Origin: Karalla daura | Lineage: Eukaryota > Chordata > Actinopteri > Chaetodontiformes > Leiognathidae | Reading direction: 5' to 3' | Length of the DNA: 64,000 nucleotides | Assembly: GCA_029224185.1 (NCBI GenBank) | Contig: CM055193.1 | Span: 17,770,669 to 17,834,668, forward strand | Shown: piece by piece, positions 14,351 through 28,765 of the stretch | Position numbering within the stretch: the stretch's first letter is position 1 | Layout of the letters: every line of letters begins with the position of its first letter | Made by a program: the position numbers and the translations under genes | Notes under the pieces: model-generated | What the model was told of the DNA's origin: nothing | Database searches by the model: none | What the model saw: only the letters and a program-made list of their open reading frames with translations

Positions 14351-15018
14351 GTTCACACCCCCTCCCCGTGCTCAACCATCAACACATAAAAATCTCTTTC
14401 ACAACTTTAACTTTCACCCTTATCTTGAAAGTATGAGGATTTGCTAAGACCAGGGGCACGCCCACGTCAAAGAGGTGGTGCAGCAACACTGACCATGCTT
14501 CAAGAATTATCTTTTTTTTAAAGTATTATTTCGGGCTTTTCAAGGCCTTTACCGGCTCTACCAACTGAGACTCACAATGCCCCAAGAATGATCTTTTGTC
14601 TTCCAGTTAGCTTTGATATTTACTCCTGCTAATGTTGCAGGATTTGGAAATGTTCTTGTTTGGTAATTTGTGAGAAAGTAGAAATAGGGAAAATATATGC
14701 ATATATCCATTTCATTAAACAAATGAAATGACATTAATTTTAACAATTTTCACATCCCCCTGACCAGGGATGATGGAGAGAAAACTGTGGCATATTTAGA
14801 ATCAGTGTACCTAAGAAAGAAAAGGAAAGGTAAGTAAGAAAAGGTCTAATATCTCAGATGCCAGAGTCTATGTTGATTGAAAATAAAAGCTGAAGTCACA
14901 TGTCATGATACTACCATGATATGGTTTATGTGTCGGCTGTGGTCAGTACGTGGGAGCACAGGTCCAGATTTGAAGCTTCGATGTTGAGATGAAGTTTGCA
15001 CTGGGAGACATCACAGGA

Positions 15019-15033
15019 TGGCTGAGTCAGCCA
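15019..15033. promoter_or_regulatory. Maf recognition element-like palindrome
   Basis: TGGCTGAGTCAGCCA is symmetric apart from its centre and contains GCTGAGTCAGC, the core of the T-MARE bound by Maf/bZIP dimers. Two related GAGTCAGCC half-sites occur about 30 bp apart near 20.2 kb. Confidence 0.3.
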
Positions 15034-16647
15034 GGACAGGAAAACCTGCAACACTGCATGAGTAGCTGAAAACAAAGAAGACACGTTGTGAGGTTTTCCC
15101 AGTCATTATAAAAAAGCCGTGGGGAATTGAAAGGTGCACTGCTGATTCTCCACGCCGCTGCCAGTGGCATTTGATGTTGTATGTAGCACACAGCAGGGTG
15201 GCTGAATGAGCTCGCAGCTGGTGTCCTGTCTCTTTCACATCGTATTGTTGGCTCATTGTTCCAGTCCTGCTTGTTTATTTGTCTGTTGGTTGGTAGGAGT
15301 AGCAGGATTACACAGAAACCACTCAACCGGTTAACGTAATAATAGTTTGGAGGACGTAGCGTGAGGAAGCTACGGTGATAATGGAATGACTGTAATGTAC
15401 ATATAGAAAAAATGGTTAGAGTTGAATGAGTGAATCAGAATTGAATATTTTGAGCGTGAGTATAAGTTAGTGCGTCATACCAGGAACCAGCTTTTGACCA
15501 ATTCAGTTTTGTTTCCAGGCAGACATAGTTTACATGCCTCGGTAGCTGCTACAGTAACTATTCTCTGCTATCTTTGTTTTCTGCCAAGGTTAATCGACTG
15601 GGGAGGGGGGACTCATGTGATACTGGCACTTATTGAACTGATACAGAACAGTTGTGCAACTTTCCCAATTTCCCAAAGGGATCCTCCCCATAACGTTTCG
15701 ATCTATCTTTTAACTCAAAATGAACTGGTTTGTGTCTTCTTTTTCTTTCAGATATTCTGTGTAGAGCCATGTTTGCAAAAATCTGGACCTGATGCCTACC
15801 TGAGGGTGATGATGGTGAGGAATACATTTTGCATGGGTTCATACTTTTTGGTTATATTAAAAATAGAAGGTATTGTAAGGGGGGATTGTGACTGAATGTC
15901 AAGCATCAGCTGTATCTTTAAATAGTTATTTGTCTCCACTGTTGAGTTCTCAGAGAATTCGGCCTTCGCTCACTTCATGGCCTGAAACCTTTTGCAACTC
16001 CAAAGCCAACAAGAGGGGATGATTTGCCAGTATTAACTCCACCTCCTCTACCTCCACCTACTGATAGGTCCTCTAACAGTAAACCCATTGTCTTTTCCAA
16101 GCTGCTCCAGGACAGCAATTGCGCCTCTCGTCGCCAAGGCTGCAAACGTCAGCTGGTGTGACGCTGGTGTGTACTGCAACGATCGAGAGCCGTTTCCCTT
16201 TCATGATATCCGGTGTTCAGTTTAATCCAGTGCACATGGAGTCAGGAAAGAACCAGGTAGACGGGTTTAACCAGGGGAGCTGTGGCCTCAGTGAAAATAG
16301 CTGGGAGGAATACTCTGCTATAGTTTAGGAGAGAGGAGGGGGAATAAAAACGCAGAGAGCAGGACATAGAGATTCAAAGGACTGAAATCTAACAGCACTG
16401 AGGGGGAGGTAACCGAATGGCTGTGGCGGGGTAGGGAGGGGTGCAGGGTCCAGACCTGTTATTTCCTCCTCTGTCAGTATGCTGCATAAAGATAACAGCT
16501 GGATTTTTTTTAACAGATTGTGGGAATGCACAGTTTATTTTCTCAACAAGGCATTGTTTTGGAAACCAGTCACAACACCTTTAATGTCGCTCATTCCCCT
16601 GACTCTGATAAGAATGCTGGTTTCACCCACACCCAGTTGCCCACTCA

Positions 16648-16698
16648 CCCACACACACACACACCCACCCACACACATACACATACCCACACCCACGC
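16648..16698. repeat. (CA)n/(CCCA)n imperfect microsatellite
   Basis: CA units interspersed with CCCA and CATA units. Confidence 0.9.
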
Positions 16699-17098
16699 TT
16701 TCGGATTCCCACAGAGGTACTTCATCTGCTGTGCTGGATATCTCTGTCTGTGTCTCACACTGACGCTCATGTCTCACCGTGTTTGGTCAAAACATAACTC
16801 ACAACAGATAAGACGGCGAAGGGCTCTGAAAATTATGCAACAAAGGGCCGAAACTGGCAAAATCTACTCCGAACGGAGGAGGTTCTTCCCTGAACGTGGG
16901 AAAAGATCAAAGCGAAGCCCGCAGCCACGTTCACACCTAACCTGGTGCCTCTACCTGTGCAGCAAACACCTGCACTCTACTGCCCCCTTCTGCTGTAGCC
17001 ACTCATAAAAAAAAACATAAAAAAGAGGCTGGTCTGAAATACCTGATGAAATAGCTGAAGTTATTTTCAGGGTTTTTTTTAATCAACTAATTGCAGTG

Positions 17099-17122
17099 GC
17101 ACCATGAAAGATTTCATGGTGC
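17099..17122. repeat. Perfect 11-bp inverted repeat with 2-nt centre
   Basis: GCACCATGAAA at 17099-17109 and TTTCATGGTGC at 17112-17122 are exact complements around GA. Confidence 0.9.
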
Positions 17123-18629
17123 TCTCAGTCAGACTTTGTGGTTAAAAATCCTGTTCATCATCTAGTACATCCTCACAGGGAAATGGCCAGTCTGTCTTTC
17201 CAGGAGAAAATGCAGCCATTGTGTGGCCAGCCTGCATGTGTTCGCATGTGTAACCTGATGCCGTTATGTAACGCCTTACATGGAAGCTTTGTCCAGTGCA
17301 GAGTAGTGGGGATGTTAAGTCTGCTGGCGAGAGAACGGGCTGGATGTTTGCAGCGATGAGCAACATTTCCTATTATGAAGGGAAGTTGATGGTTTAAACA
17401 TTCTGGTAAGTTGCAACGTCCTGTTTCCATGGAGACTGCTGCATCCCCGCCCATTGTTAGGCACGGGCATCCATGACTAAGTAGTTAAAGTATATCCAGC
17501 TGTTACTCACTCCAACTCAAAGTCTCTCCCTTTATTCATGCATTAAGTGAAGTGTCGGTAAATGATTGAAAGGTGACGGCTGTGCATCCTCTGTGCAAGC
17601 AATGCAAACATCATTCATGGGCGACCTGCCTCAAGTCTGTTCAGTTTTGTTGCAATAAAGGTGAATTACCTGCAATTTATAAGCTATCTCGGTGCTGTAG
17701 CAACTCATAAACTTAGACAAATACATTGCTTATCTGAAGAAGATCTATTTGTGACAGTTTTGAACTCCTGTGCTTAGGGTCAGCACAATTAGTGCGTCAA
17801 TGGCTCAACGATCAGGAATCCCCCCACCACCACGCCCCTTCCTCTAAACTCAAAACTAGAATCTAATGACTAATCATCTCTTCCTTCCTCCACAGCTCCC
17901 CTGTTAGTAATATGTTAGTGGTCAGGGAGCTCTTCTTGTGCAGACACGTCCTTATCGGTCCCCTTGTTATGTTTATGTACAAACAGCACATTCCTGAGGG
18001 GGAGACGGGTCTGCAGAACAGGATCCGAGCACGGCTCCACAGCTGGAAGGTCAGGAGGAGAAGACGGGAGGGAGAGGAGAGAAAAAGAAAGCAAAAAGGA
18101 ACCAGAAAGTGATTAGATGACTCACAGCTCTTTTAACTGGAGGGGCTATAAGGGTTGTAAGAAAGGGTGGAATAGCCATGTTGGATTAGATAAGTACAGT
18201 ATGGGAAGAGAGCAGACAGACAGCAAATAAAAGCTCCAGTTATAAATGAGAGAAAATGGTGTAGGAGGTTGGAAATGAATTAGAGAGCAGATAATCTGCT
18301 CTGATCTACAATCTGCAGTTGGAAGGGCAAATTCTAAAAGAAAAGAGAGAGTTTAAAGCAAGAGGAAGTGAGAGAGAGAAGGAGAGGAGGGCCACAGTCC
18401 GGCAACTTCTGCATTCTCCCACTCAGTCTTCAGCCATTGTGTGCCACTCCCAGGTCAAAGGTTAAAAGAGAGTACAAATTGACATCAAGTCCACACCCAG
18501 AAGTTACACATGCAGAAAGAAGATACATGTGTACATGCATGTAAGGAAACACATAGAAGCACTTGTACATATGTACATGATCAGTACATATGTGTGTGCG
18601 TGCGTGTATACAGTCTGTGTCTGAGTGCA

Positions 18630-18800
<171 letters not shown>

Positions 18801-20014
18801 CAGTACTGTTGTTTCAATTATGCTTAATATTGTTGGCGCGTCATGAATAGAAATTCAGAAATAAGTGCATTACTTTTTCAATTCAACTCAACTGCAAATG
18901 TAATTGGTTATATAACTTGAGAGCAAGGCTAATTAGATCAGTCACACAGCTGCCTTTAAACGCCTGCTGGACATTCACAATTCATAGCTGCTGCATTCAA
19001 CACTTGTGGAGACCCTGTGGTTTAACCACATTGGAGAGTGAGCTGTGGATAATTTTACTGTCAGCTAGTTTAGCCTCTGCAGTGACCTCCTGACCTGACA
19101 GTGATGCTCCAGTTTGCACACACACCTCTCTCATCTCTCTGAGCAAAACCAGCTGTTAAGTTCAGAGTGGAGGATTGGAGTGATTCATATTGATAAGCCT
19201 GATAAGAGAGCCAAAGTGGAAAAAAAGTCTAAATAATCTTCTCTTGATTTAAAAACCCCAAACCCCTGAAAGAGCAAATGTTACTTTCCTCTTTATTTAC
19301 AGAATTTCTGAATCAACCATCACAATAAGGACTGACAGCACATCTCCCACTGCAGCCAGCTCTCAGACGCCAGAGCAAACACCCACCTCCCGCTGGAGCC
19401 TTCTTTCCACTGTTTCCCAAACGGTTTGGGCATCCGTTCTTTTGAAAGCTGCTAAAATTAGCACGGCACTATTTCCTCACTTCAGAATGAAGTGTGGACC
19501 GTTCAGATTTCGTTTCAACATTATGTGGAAAGGTTTAAAATCGGTTCAGGCTGAATGCTGTGGGGCTTTGTGGAGACGTCTCCATCGTTCCTGTGCGAGC
19601 AGGGAGCGGTGCCTCCCAAAGGTCAGTGAGTGGCCCACCGGCTGGCTTCTCCCACATGTGGTCGCCAGAAGGACAAATTCCACTGGGGCCAAACACCAGC
19701 ACCGTCCAGTGAGAGCCACTGACGTGGCATCACAATGTTTTCATACTCGTATGTCACAGCTAGTGAACATATGCCACATTTACTATGGAACACCTTTCGG
19801 CTCCTCTTCACCTCCCCTCCAACCTCATCTCGCTGCGCTGCTCAGAGTTACGAGGAACAGTGAGGAATAAGAGAGGAACGCTTTTCCCGCCTTTGGGAAT
19901 GAATTGAAACCATGTGCCGCCACAAGAGCGTGGCATGGAAAAAAAAAACGTTGGAAAGCCAAACACAAAAAGGAGTGGAAAGCTGTAGGAAGATGTGACG
20001 CTTGCATACGCTCG

Positions 20015-20057
<43 letters not shown>

Positions 20058-20069
20058 TGTGTGTGTGTG
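20015..20069. repeat. (GT)n microsatellite
   Basis: A dinucleotide run of about 54 bp with one C interruption near 20057. Confidence 0.97.
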
Positions 20070-22659
20070 AGGGTGGAAAGGACAAGGAGGGGAAGGGGAT
20101 TCTGAGGGTTTCCTTGCTTTGGGAATACCCCCCTTTTAGAGGGATTTCCCTGAAGTGGCCTCCCTCGCTGCACGTTTCGTCTAACTGTAGGATCTTCCTG
20201 GCGGCGGCGAGTCAGCCAAGAGGTAATTACATGGCAGGAATGAGTCAGCCACTGTACCTGAAATAGACCCAGTCTGCAAAAAGCAATTAACAGATGGGAT
20301 GAACATAACTGGGAGCTCCGAGAAGCAGAGGGAATTGAGTGAAAACAGGAGTAAACTGGTTCCCCCTCGGCTGTTGGAAAACGTGTAATAGCGCAGAATA
20401 ATCCCATTTCACATGAATGGCCTGTTTCATGCAAAATGGTCTGCTTTGGCTGTAATTTAAAGCTGTGATGTGTCAATTTAATTGTGGCATATAAAGTCTA
20501 GATAAAGACATGAATGCTAAGGGTAACTGAACTTTTTAAGGGAAAATTCACAGATTAAAGAGAAAGACAAATAAACAGATCAACCTCATATCAGTCAAGC
20601 TACTTACTGTAAATTAGTCATCACAGGCTTCTGGTCATACCAGACCAAATAAGGCTGTAGTAACAAAGACCCTAGCAGTCTTGACCGAGGTAAAGCTGCA
20701 TGTGGTTCTTATTAAGACAAAGTTGTTATTTTTTGTAACAAAAGTTATGCAATTCCAAGTTACTACAGCCCCCAGTTTGTCCAACAAGGATAAAGCCATG
20801 TAGCTGGCTTCACATTAAAAGCCTGTGGTGTGAAAAGGCTTTTGATCTGAATCCAGTTACATTCAAGTAGCTGGCACATCACAGCACGCACATCTCAATC
20901 AATGGCTGATTCTTCTAATAGTCCAACTTGGCCACTTTTAACATTCTTTGCGACCAGACACTGGTCATTCTTTCCCTCCCACCGCTTTTCATTCTTTTAG
21001 CTTTGAGAGAGAAGCCGAGGCTGCTGAGAACTGAGGACTTTCTTCACACTGTGCCCGTCCACTCAAATGAGTCCATTGTGCCTGAAAACATCCATCCCGG
21101 CAGCTCAGACACATGGACCGGGTGTGTCGGTGCGGTGTGGTGGGCTGGGGTGTGGGGGGGCTACTGCAGTGTGCATTTGCACACACTTGTGAAATGTGGT
21201 GTGTCTGCTCCACCCGGGGGCTTCGCCAAGAGGAGTAGACGCAGGCCCGTCCCGCTCCCAGGCGGGGGTTGTAAAGTAAAGTAACGGTCTGAGCTTCGCA
21301 CGTTCCCAAACAGGGCCGGCAAATTTGTCTCCCCTCACCATGGAAACAGTTTGGGACCAGTTTTTCCATGGCAGCGCTCTGCGTCACTCTGCGGGGAGGG
21401 ATTCTGGGACCAATTACAGAGCAGGAATTCTGGGCTTCAGCGGGGAAAGGGCGATGAGACACTGAGCAGCTAAGAATGTCTGAGTGTGTGAAAGAAAGTG
21501 AAGGAGTAAAAGAGGGAGTGATTTAGACACTATTGTGAGTCCATGTAAAGACGAAAACAAGACACTAGATTCTCATGTCCTAAACTGTCAGCCTCCTCCC
21601 TGGCTATTTTTCTTGAGAATGATTTCTTCACTTATAATTTTTCTGTCACTATTATTAAAACTCACCATGAGGAGGTGTACGTGAGTGTGTCAGATTGTGG
21701 CCTTGCCCTGTTTTGAAACGGCTTCTCCAGTCTATTGCATTGATGCACTCTTGAGCTATGCTTCAGCCCTTTCCCAGGACCCACACACCCTTTTTCATTT
21801 TACCTCAGAATCAGGGATGACATGGGCTGTCACCATGACACCTTCATTGCAACACACGCATCCCAACGTACCACCTGAATCATTCCACTCCTCCTCTCTT
21901 CATCACCTTCTTTGGGAAAATATCATATTTCCTATTATCATATGACTTTATTGTTTGTGGATTTTGCAACTATCGGACAACTAAGACCACAAAGTAAGAT
22001 GAACCGTTCAAAGGATTTTTTGCACCTGAAACCTCAAAAGTTATTTAGCTTTAGAGCTGCTGGGGCGTTTTATTACCAGCCATTGAAACGTGTTTCTTTC
22101 TGCTTAAGGTTTTTGTGCTAAACTAGCCGTTGATAATGATAGTGTATAAAATATACCAAAACACTGGAATATTATTCATGTCCATATACACAAATAACGA
22201 AAGGATTTCCCAAGTTTTTAATAATGTTAGTTTGTCAGCTTACTGCATTTACATTTTTAACATAGGTGTAACTCCAGTCAGCACTGACATGAAGTTTAGT
22301 CAATCTTTGGTGGAGTTCATTCCAGAGGCTTGAGTGACCCTGATGAGTGAGACAGTAAGTTTTTTTAGAGCTGACAGACTGACCTGACTCAGATCTGACC
22401 ACAGCTATGCAGTAGTTGGGACATTCTTGTTTGATTGTTATCTCTTCTTATGCTGCTCAACCCTGCCTCTTGTTTGCCTTTGGTCAGTAAAGAGGACATT
22501 CTTGAAATGAATCTCCATGGCTCCTCCATTTCTTAATGTCCGTGAGCAGCTATGAGATCAGAATCTCTTGTAATAAAGGTTTTACTGGATATCTTTTCCT
22601 CTTAAATGATTATAATTTCTCAACATCTATTATCTTTTTGTACCCAACGAGGTCACTGG

Positions 22660-22775
22660 GGTCTGCTGGTGTAAGTTTTCAGTGCACACAGGGTTAAGGC
22701 AGGGATTATACCGTGAACAGGCTGCCAGTCCATTCAGTTAACCATTCCTTCACTCTCTCACTCATACCTATACGG
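22660..22775 (-). mobile_element. Decayed L2/SINE-type retroelement fragment
   Basis: GGCAGGGATTATACCGTGAA, GGCTGCCAGTCCATTCA and ACCATTCCTTCACTCTCTCA follow the minus-strand order of the fish L2 tail. It is short and diverged. Confidence 0.5.
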
Positions 22776-22777
22776 CA

Positions 22778-22965
22778 AAAAAAAGGATCTAAAAACAAGT
22801 TAGAAAATAATAAAATAATCACACTTGACAAGATTTCATGAAATAGGATGTCAAGATTTAAGATTAACAGATTAAACGAAAATAAGATAAATTATCTGAC
22901 ACTTCCAAATCTTTTTCAGTGCAGGGGCAATTTTGAGTAACTAAAAATAAGTTTTTATTTTGCCT
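22778..22965. repeat. Possible degraded MITE-like AT-rich element
   Basis: The segment starts near GGCAAAAAAAAGGATC and ends near TCTTTTTCAGTGCAGG. It has internal pieces (AAGATAAATTATCTGACA, ACAAGATTTCATG) that recall short fish terminal-inverted-repeat elements. Arms are imperfect, so the assignment is weak. Confidence 0.25.
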
Positions 22966-24510
22966 TTATGTGTGCAGTGTGACCTCATAACCCAGATGTC
23001 TGAATCCACGTCGATTCATGTGTTATTTTTTTCCAGTGCTCCACCCTGAAGACCACAGATGCAGTTCATGACCTCACTCCACCCAGGCCAGTGACCTCTG
23101 ACCTCACCTGGGCATGTGTCCTTTTCCACCATCTGCATAGTGTCAGGAGGTGGGACCTTATGTAAGACCTTCTGAAAAGATTTTTTTTTTCTTTCCTCAT
23201 GTGTGGTCTCGAAACCTTTTCAATTAGGTCCTCCTACTGTATTGCAATTCGGTGAACTACCGGCCTATTAGATAAACATTTAAAACACATTGGTATGAAA
23301 CTGTAAGATACTGCAGCAATAGAAAAATTATAAATTGTAGTCTTTGTGGTCATGTAATTGCTGTTTGTTTATTTCCATAGGTAAGTGTTATATTTTACAC
23401 ACATCTGCAACACCAAGCACATTTGTCAGTCTCACTTCAAGTGCCCTCACACACTTGGCTCCAAACTATCTTTAAAGCTCATGGGATCCTTTTCTATCTC
23501 CTCTTGGCCACCCGCTGCCTTATCCGCCCCCTGCTGACCTGAGATTTTCCAGCTTCCAGGAATCAGGCAGCAATCACTCCTGAAATCTTCTACGGGCAGA
23601 TGATAAAAAAAACGCCCTCAGACATTGCGCCTGGTCTTGTCATTCGATCACACTCGCGCAGGAAAGCATTTCCCGATAACTGCCTCAGATCTGTGATTCA
23701 CACGTCTTGGCAACGGCCACTGCACCTGGTGGAAATGTTCCACACACCTGTAAACTGTCTGTGCTCAAGTATTTTCCAGCTGTGTGCCCGCCCCCCCCGT
23801 GAATCACATCGCGTGTCCTTTTTTACTCTGACAATGGCTTTGAGGTCTGAATGGTGAGTGATTCACTGCCACATTCAGACAGAGGTGTTGTGAGGATGCA
23901 TTGCTGTCAGATGGCGTTGGTTCAGCAGTAGTAAGTGAGGAAGACATGCTGGGTGGGTGTTGATGGGAGTTTCAATGGGAGCTCCACCAAGATGCTGTCG
24001 TCCTACCGAATGAGCAAAGAAGAGTCAAAGTCTGTATCTGACCCAAGGTCAGTGCTGGGAGTTTCCAAGGCCAGGCCCATAAAGGAATCTTCTTAGCGGT
24101 CCTCCTACTGCTGTCACTGCCTGTCTGATTTAACGCTTTCTGTGGGTGTTCTGACCACCGAGGCTGAGGCGGAGTGTGAATGATCAGACTGAACAAGAGG
24201 TCTACAGTCTCTTGTCTGTCTCTCTTCCAGTCCAGCTGAAGTTAAAGGGACCCAGAATGAAAACCATTTAACCATGGCTCTGTTGAATAGTGACAGTCCA
24301 TCTCCGTCTTAAGATGTAGGGGGAGTCCTAAGCGTCATCATATCTTTCATATGTAAACTTTAAATTTTAAAACGCAACAAAAAATGTGATTGAATGTAAC
24401 GTAAAATGCAAATCTAATGCAAAGCATTCCGCCAAACCCCCCAAAATGCTTTGCATACACCTGGCATTGTTCGGATACGGAAGTAAATGAAGGCATACAA
24501 CACGCCTCAA

Positions 24511-24564
24511 CATTCAACATCTGATTCCCCACCTATATAGGCTGCATGTAAACAGGCTCCATAG
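24511..24564 (+). repeat. Dispersed direct repeat, copy 1
   Basis: About 54 bp shared with 25818-25872, including CATTCAACATCTGATTCCCC, ACCTATATA and GCTCCATAG, with a few substitutions and one indel. Confidence 0.85.
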
Positions 24565-25817
24565 CTCCATAACTCCTGTTACCATGTGGTTTGGGGGAAA
24601 GAATCTCCAGTCAGCCTTAATGTTTTGCTTGTTTAATCAGGTAAAGCACTCTGTGCCAGACACCTCTATGAAAATTTACAGAGATTCATTTGATTTCCAC
24701 ACCTAACAATAGGATTCGTTAAAGGGCTTGTAAAATAGCATCCGAGGCATCTCTGATTCCATAGCTTCTATGTGAACACCAGAGAATAGGCATAAATATT
24801 CCATTCAACCGTTCAAGGTTCCCTTTAAGTCATTTTCCAGGGAAAAAATGAGTTTTTGCTCACAATCATAATCATATGATCATGAGTCAAAGCCGCGAGT
24901 GAATTAAATCAGTGTCAACGACAAACACAACCTTTGTAACCCAACAGACTACTGTCCAAACAGACACGTGAGGTGGTCTTCAACACTTTAACACTGTCTG
25001 CAGAAATACCATACAGACAACAGGCATTTATCTCTAATGCCCATCCGAATATCAAGCTAACGTGACAGAATGGCCAGTGACTGGCACTGCAAGTGAGACA
25101 GTCCTGTGACTTCCCAGACTAAGTGTTCGCTGTAGTCAGTCAAATTATTACACCAGGTTGATAAGAGCTGGGGAGATGAGTAAACACAGGCTTAGCAACA
25201 CCCCAGACATGTCACACTCACAACATTTGGAGGTAAGTGAAGTGTTGCTTGCTTAGAGATAACTGAAAACATTACACAGGAAAGTGATATAGAAAATAAA
25301 GATTGACTGCTGATTATAGCCCACAGTACTACGAAGTTTACGAAACTGAAAGGGGTCATGAATAGTCTTCCTGTGGAATATTTCCAATAAGCTGTAGCAT
25401 TCACTCATCATTATTTACTAAGAACTGAAGAAGTGTTTTACGGTTATGTAAAAACATCTGTAATGAATTAGTCCACTGCAAACTAAGCACTAGAATCAGC
25501 AGAAATATCTTGCAGCAGGGAGGGGAACGTGCTTGGTGATGGTTATCGTGGTAATCACAGGCAAACATTCCTGACAATGGGCCAACACCAGTGAGGTAAG
25601 TCCTAGGTAGCTTTGCTGTCTGCTAAAGCTCAGAACAAAGGAAAATCTTATTTGTTTTTCTTTCCCCACGTGGTATGTTAATTGGTTTAGTAATTGGCTC
25701 ACCCACCTCCCAAGTTTCAAAATAATTACAGAAAAATGTATTTTTAACCTTTCAGCTCAGGTCCAGGGTGTACTGCCTGCCTTCACCTTTTCTGTAAATG
25801 CTCAAACGGACCAGAGT

Positions 25818-25872
25818 CATTCAACATCTGATTCCCCACCTATATAAGGCTGGATGTGTACAAGCTCCATAG
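25818..25872 (+). repeat. Dispersed direct repeat, copy 2
   Basis: Second copy of the 24511-24564 unit. The flanks of the two copies do not look alike, so this may be a small mobile sequence, not part of a large tandem duplication. Confidence 0.85.
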
Positions 25873-28765
25873 TGCAAAGGAAACTGTAATGGTTGTTTTA
25901 CAATGAACAGCAGACCAAGATGAGACTCGAGCCAAGAGGAAAACATACCTGTCTTTCACACACCCGGACCAATGGTGTGTAGCTTGCCAAACAAGTAGTG
26001 AGTATTTAATGTTGTTGGAAAGAATAGTTTTGTATTTCATATCTCTGAGAGAAGCACTGAGGACTGGGATTGAAGACATTTGATGGATAGAAACAGAGGA
26101 AACTTGCAGGCCTCACATTTTCCAGAGAAAATTGCTCTGAAGCCCTTTGATTAACTCATCGTATCGCTTCTTGTTTTGTACACAAACCCTGGAGCCTCAG
26201 TCGTACCAGAGGCCTGCTACGTTGTCAGTGTGAACCACCAGGCTGCCGTCTACTAAGCCCCAGTTTTCTGCACAAATCCCTCAAATCACAAGCACTCACA
26301 TGTCATCCTCACGTTTGTTTGTATATAGGCTAAACACTGAAATGTGCTGATTATTCATGTTTATTCCTATTGATGGTTTCACATTTGAGAGGCTCACCTT
26401 CCCTACCTACCTACAGTCTAAGTACTAGCGTTGCTACAACTCTGTGATTAACTCAGACCTGAGAGTAATTGATTTTATCACAGATCCGTTAGTTGCTCAT
26501 GTTCAGTAGTAAGGTTGGGAATGTGTGAATGTGTCTTCTTGGTGTTTTCTCACAAACACCCAAGGCTGCTATCATCTATAATTTATCTGGTACCTACAGA
26601 GAGCTTGAAGCGTGAGACTTTTATCTGCTTTATACACGTCTCTCATTGTCTCCGTGCCTTAATCTCTCTGCAGGGGCGTGACAACAGTTCAGAGCAGACA
26701 AAACATGGCACAGAAAAGTTGGATAAACCCTAAAACTGTCAAACAAAGACAAAGATCATGTGTGAAAGGGCCAAGTTTTGTCTGTTTTCACAGACACTCA
26801 CTTTGAGACGCTGATGTTTATTCTCTTTTCTCTTGTCATGCAATATGTGTGTGAGACTTTAAGACGTCTTATGACCACTGCCTCCACATACAGCTAATGC
26901 TGATGTGAAGGCGACAGTGGCTTAGATACATTTGGCATTAAATAATTATCATGACGCTTGTCTTCCGATGCTACCTCACTTTACTACTATGATCACAGCT
27001 GGAATCCCTTCTGTTTGCCTGCTCAGTGACAGTACAACAGCTGTTTTGATTTCCTCAGGAGCTCTTTAGACTTTAATATCCTGCTGCATGTTCCTTCCTG
27101 AAAAACAAACAAAAACTTGGTGCAAGGATGAGACAGGACATGACTACACACAAAGAGAGAAGTCGTAGGATGCTCCTACAGAACAGCAAAGGGCAGAAAG
27201 ACAAGCATTGAATACCAAATAGTACCAGAATTGCTTATAACAGCATGTGGAACGGTTTATACCTTAAAAGCAAGGGCGGATTGAAGATGGATTCATCCGG
27301 ACACACATACACCACCTTCCATAGTATTCTTGCATAAACTCATAATGGAACATGAAATTGCCAAAAGAGGAAATAAGGGATTTTTGTTTTTTGATATGAT
27401 TCAATAAGTAACTTCAGAGTGGGCCATGTTTGGAATGTACTTGTGCTAAAGACCTGCAGGGGGGCATCTGGAACATGTCCGCTGCTTCATAGAAGTTATT
27501 GTACCTATTGTTTTTTGTTCTCCACTAAGGAGACTGTGGAATGGTTCCTTTGTTAAACCATATCCTTTACAGGAGGGGGGCAATCAGAGACGCTTCCGGC
27601 CATGGGATAGACAACACTGTGTACTGTGTTGCTCTGTGTGACATCTGGAGATATTTAACACCCCAAAAAAAACCCTAAATCTGATTTGTACAGTGTTGTA
27701 GTTTTCTCTGCTTGTCTGACAATCTTTCACATTTTTTATGTGGAAACCACAAATTTTTTAAGGTTCTGCTGTTCTTGTAGCAGATTCTGGGCCTGCTGGG
27801 TCTTTAACTTGTAACAGGTCAATGGATCGAAACCATCCTCTGCCAAGTGTTTCAGAAGTTTTCTTGTTGGAGTTTCTCATCTTACTTTGACCTCTAGGTG
27901 TTCTTCTGTAGCTACAGTACCTGGAAACCATTAAGTTGATTTTGTCTCCACAGGATCCCTAGTTACACTGAGAGAAACGTTTGTGCTTAAATGTCAGAAG
28001 AATGTGAATGTAAATGAATTCAGAACTCTGTTGTTTCACAGTTTGATTTGTTCACAATAAAGTAAATGGTGACAAACATCCTGTCTTGATGTGATATCAT
28101 TCCGTTGAGTGACGTTTCTATCTTCTCCAGATGTTGCACGGCACTATCTCACACACCCACAGTGACAGAAGACAGTGATTAATTGAATGATTTAAGTGAC
28201 TGAACTGGTCTACAGACATGTCTCGTCTGATTGCCTGATAGCTGACGATGACTACCTGATATGTCAGTCTTTTCAGGGCGGGGGTAGGGGAGCATCTGAT
28301 TACATGTTTTGGTGGGTCTGAGGCCGGTGGCGAAATGAGACATGTTAGGTCGAGCACCTTTTATGTTCCTGTAAAGTGACATAAAAAAATCAGTATGTAC
28401 AGTGCATAGATTATTAGGGCTATTGTCTGTGTTGCTGCTTTGATTTAACACAACATCAGCAACTCTTTAATAAACAAGAAAAGAATTGGTTTAAAAAATA
28501 TATTGTTTTTTGTTGGATTTTTGGGGGGGACTGTTGAAATGAAAAAAATATATTGATGCTCTTGGACTTTACTGTTCTATTTGTACAGTCTAATGAAAAG
28601 CAACTAGTTTTATTTTCCAAATCTCCAAGTTATTGGATTCTCCTGAGTCCTCTGAATTGACCAACTTAGGAGGGTTGTGAAGGACAAAGGCATGCTCTGA
28701 GTAGTTCTGCGGTTTAGGCCTGTGGAAACAGGAGGGAGGAGGCTGCGGGTGGGGGGAGTGGTCTG

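Noticed and set aside
19442..19870. 142-codon plus-strand frame in a GC-richer patch
   Set aside because: No domain or family resemblance, and no clear splice or promoter context.
19808..20476. 222-codon minus-strand frame
   Set aside because: It runs through a GT microsatellite (His-Thr repeat) and has no recognisable domain.
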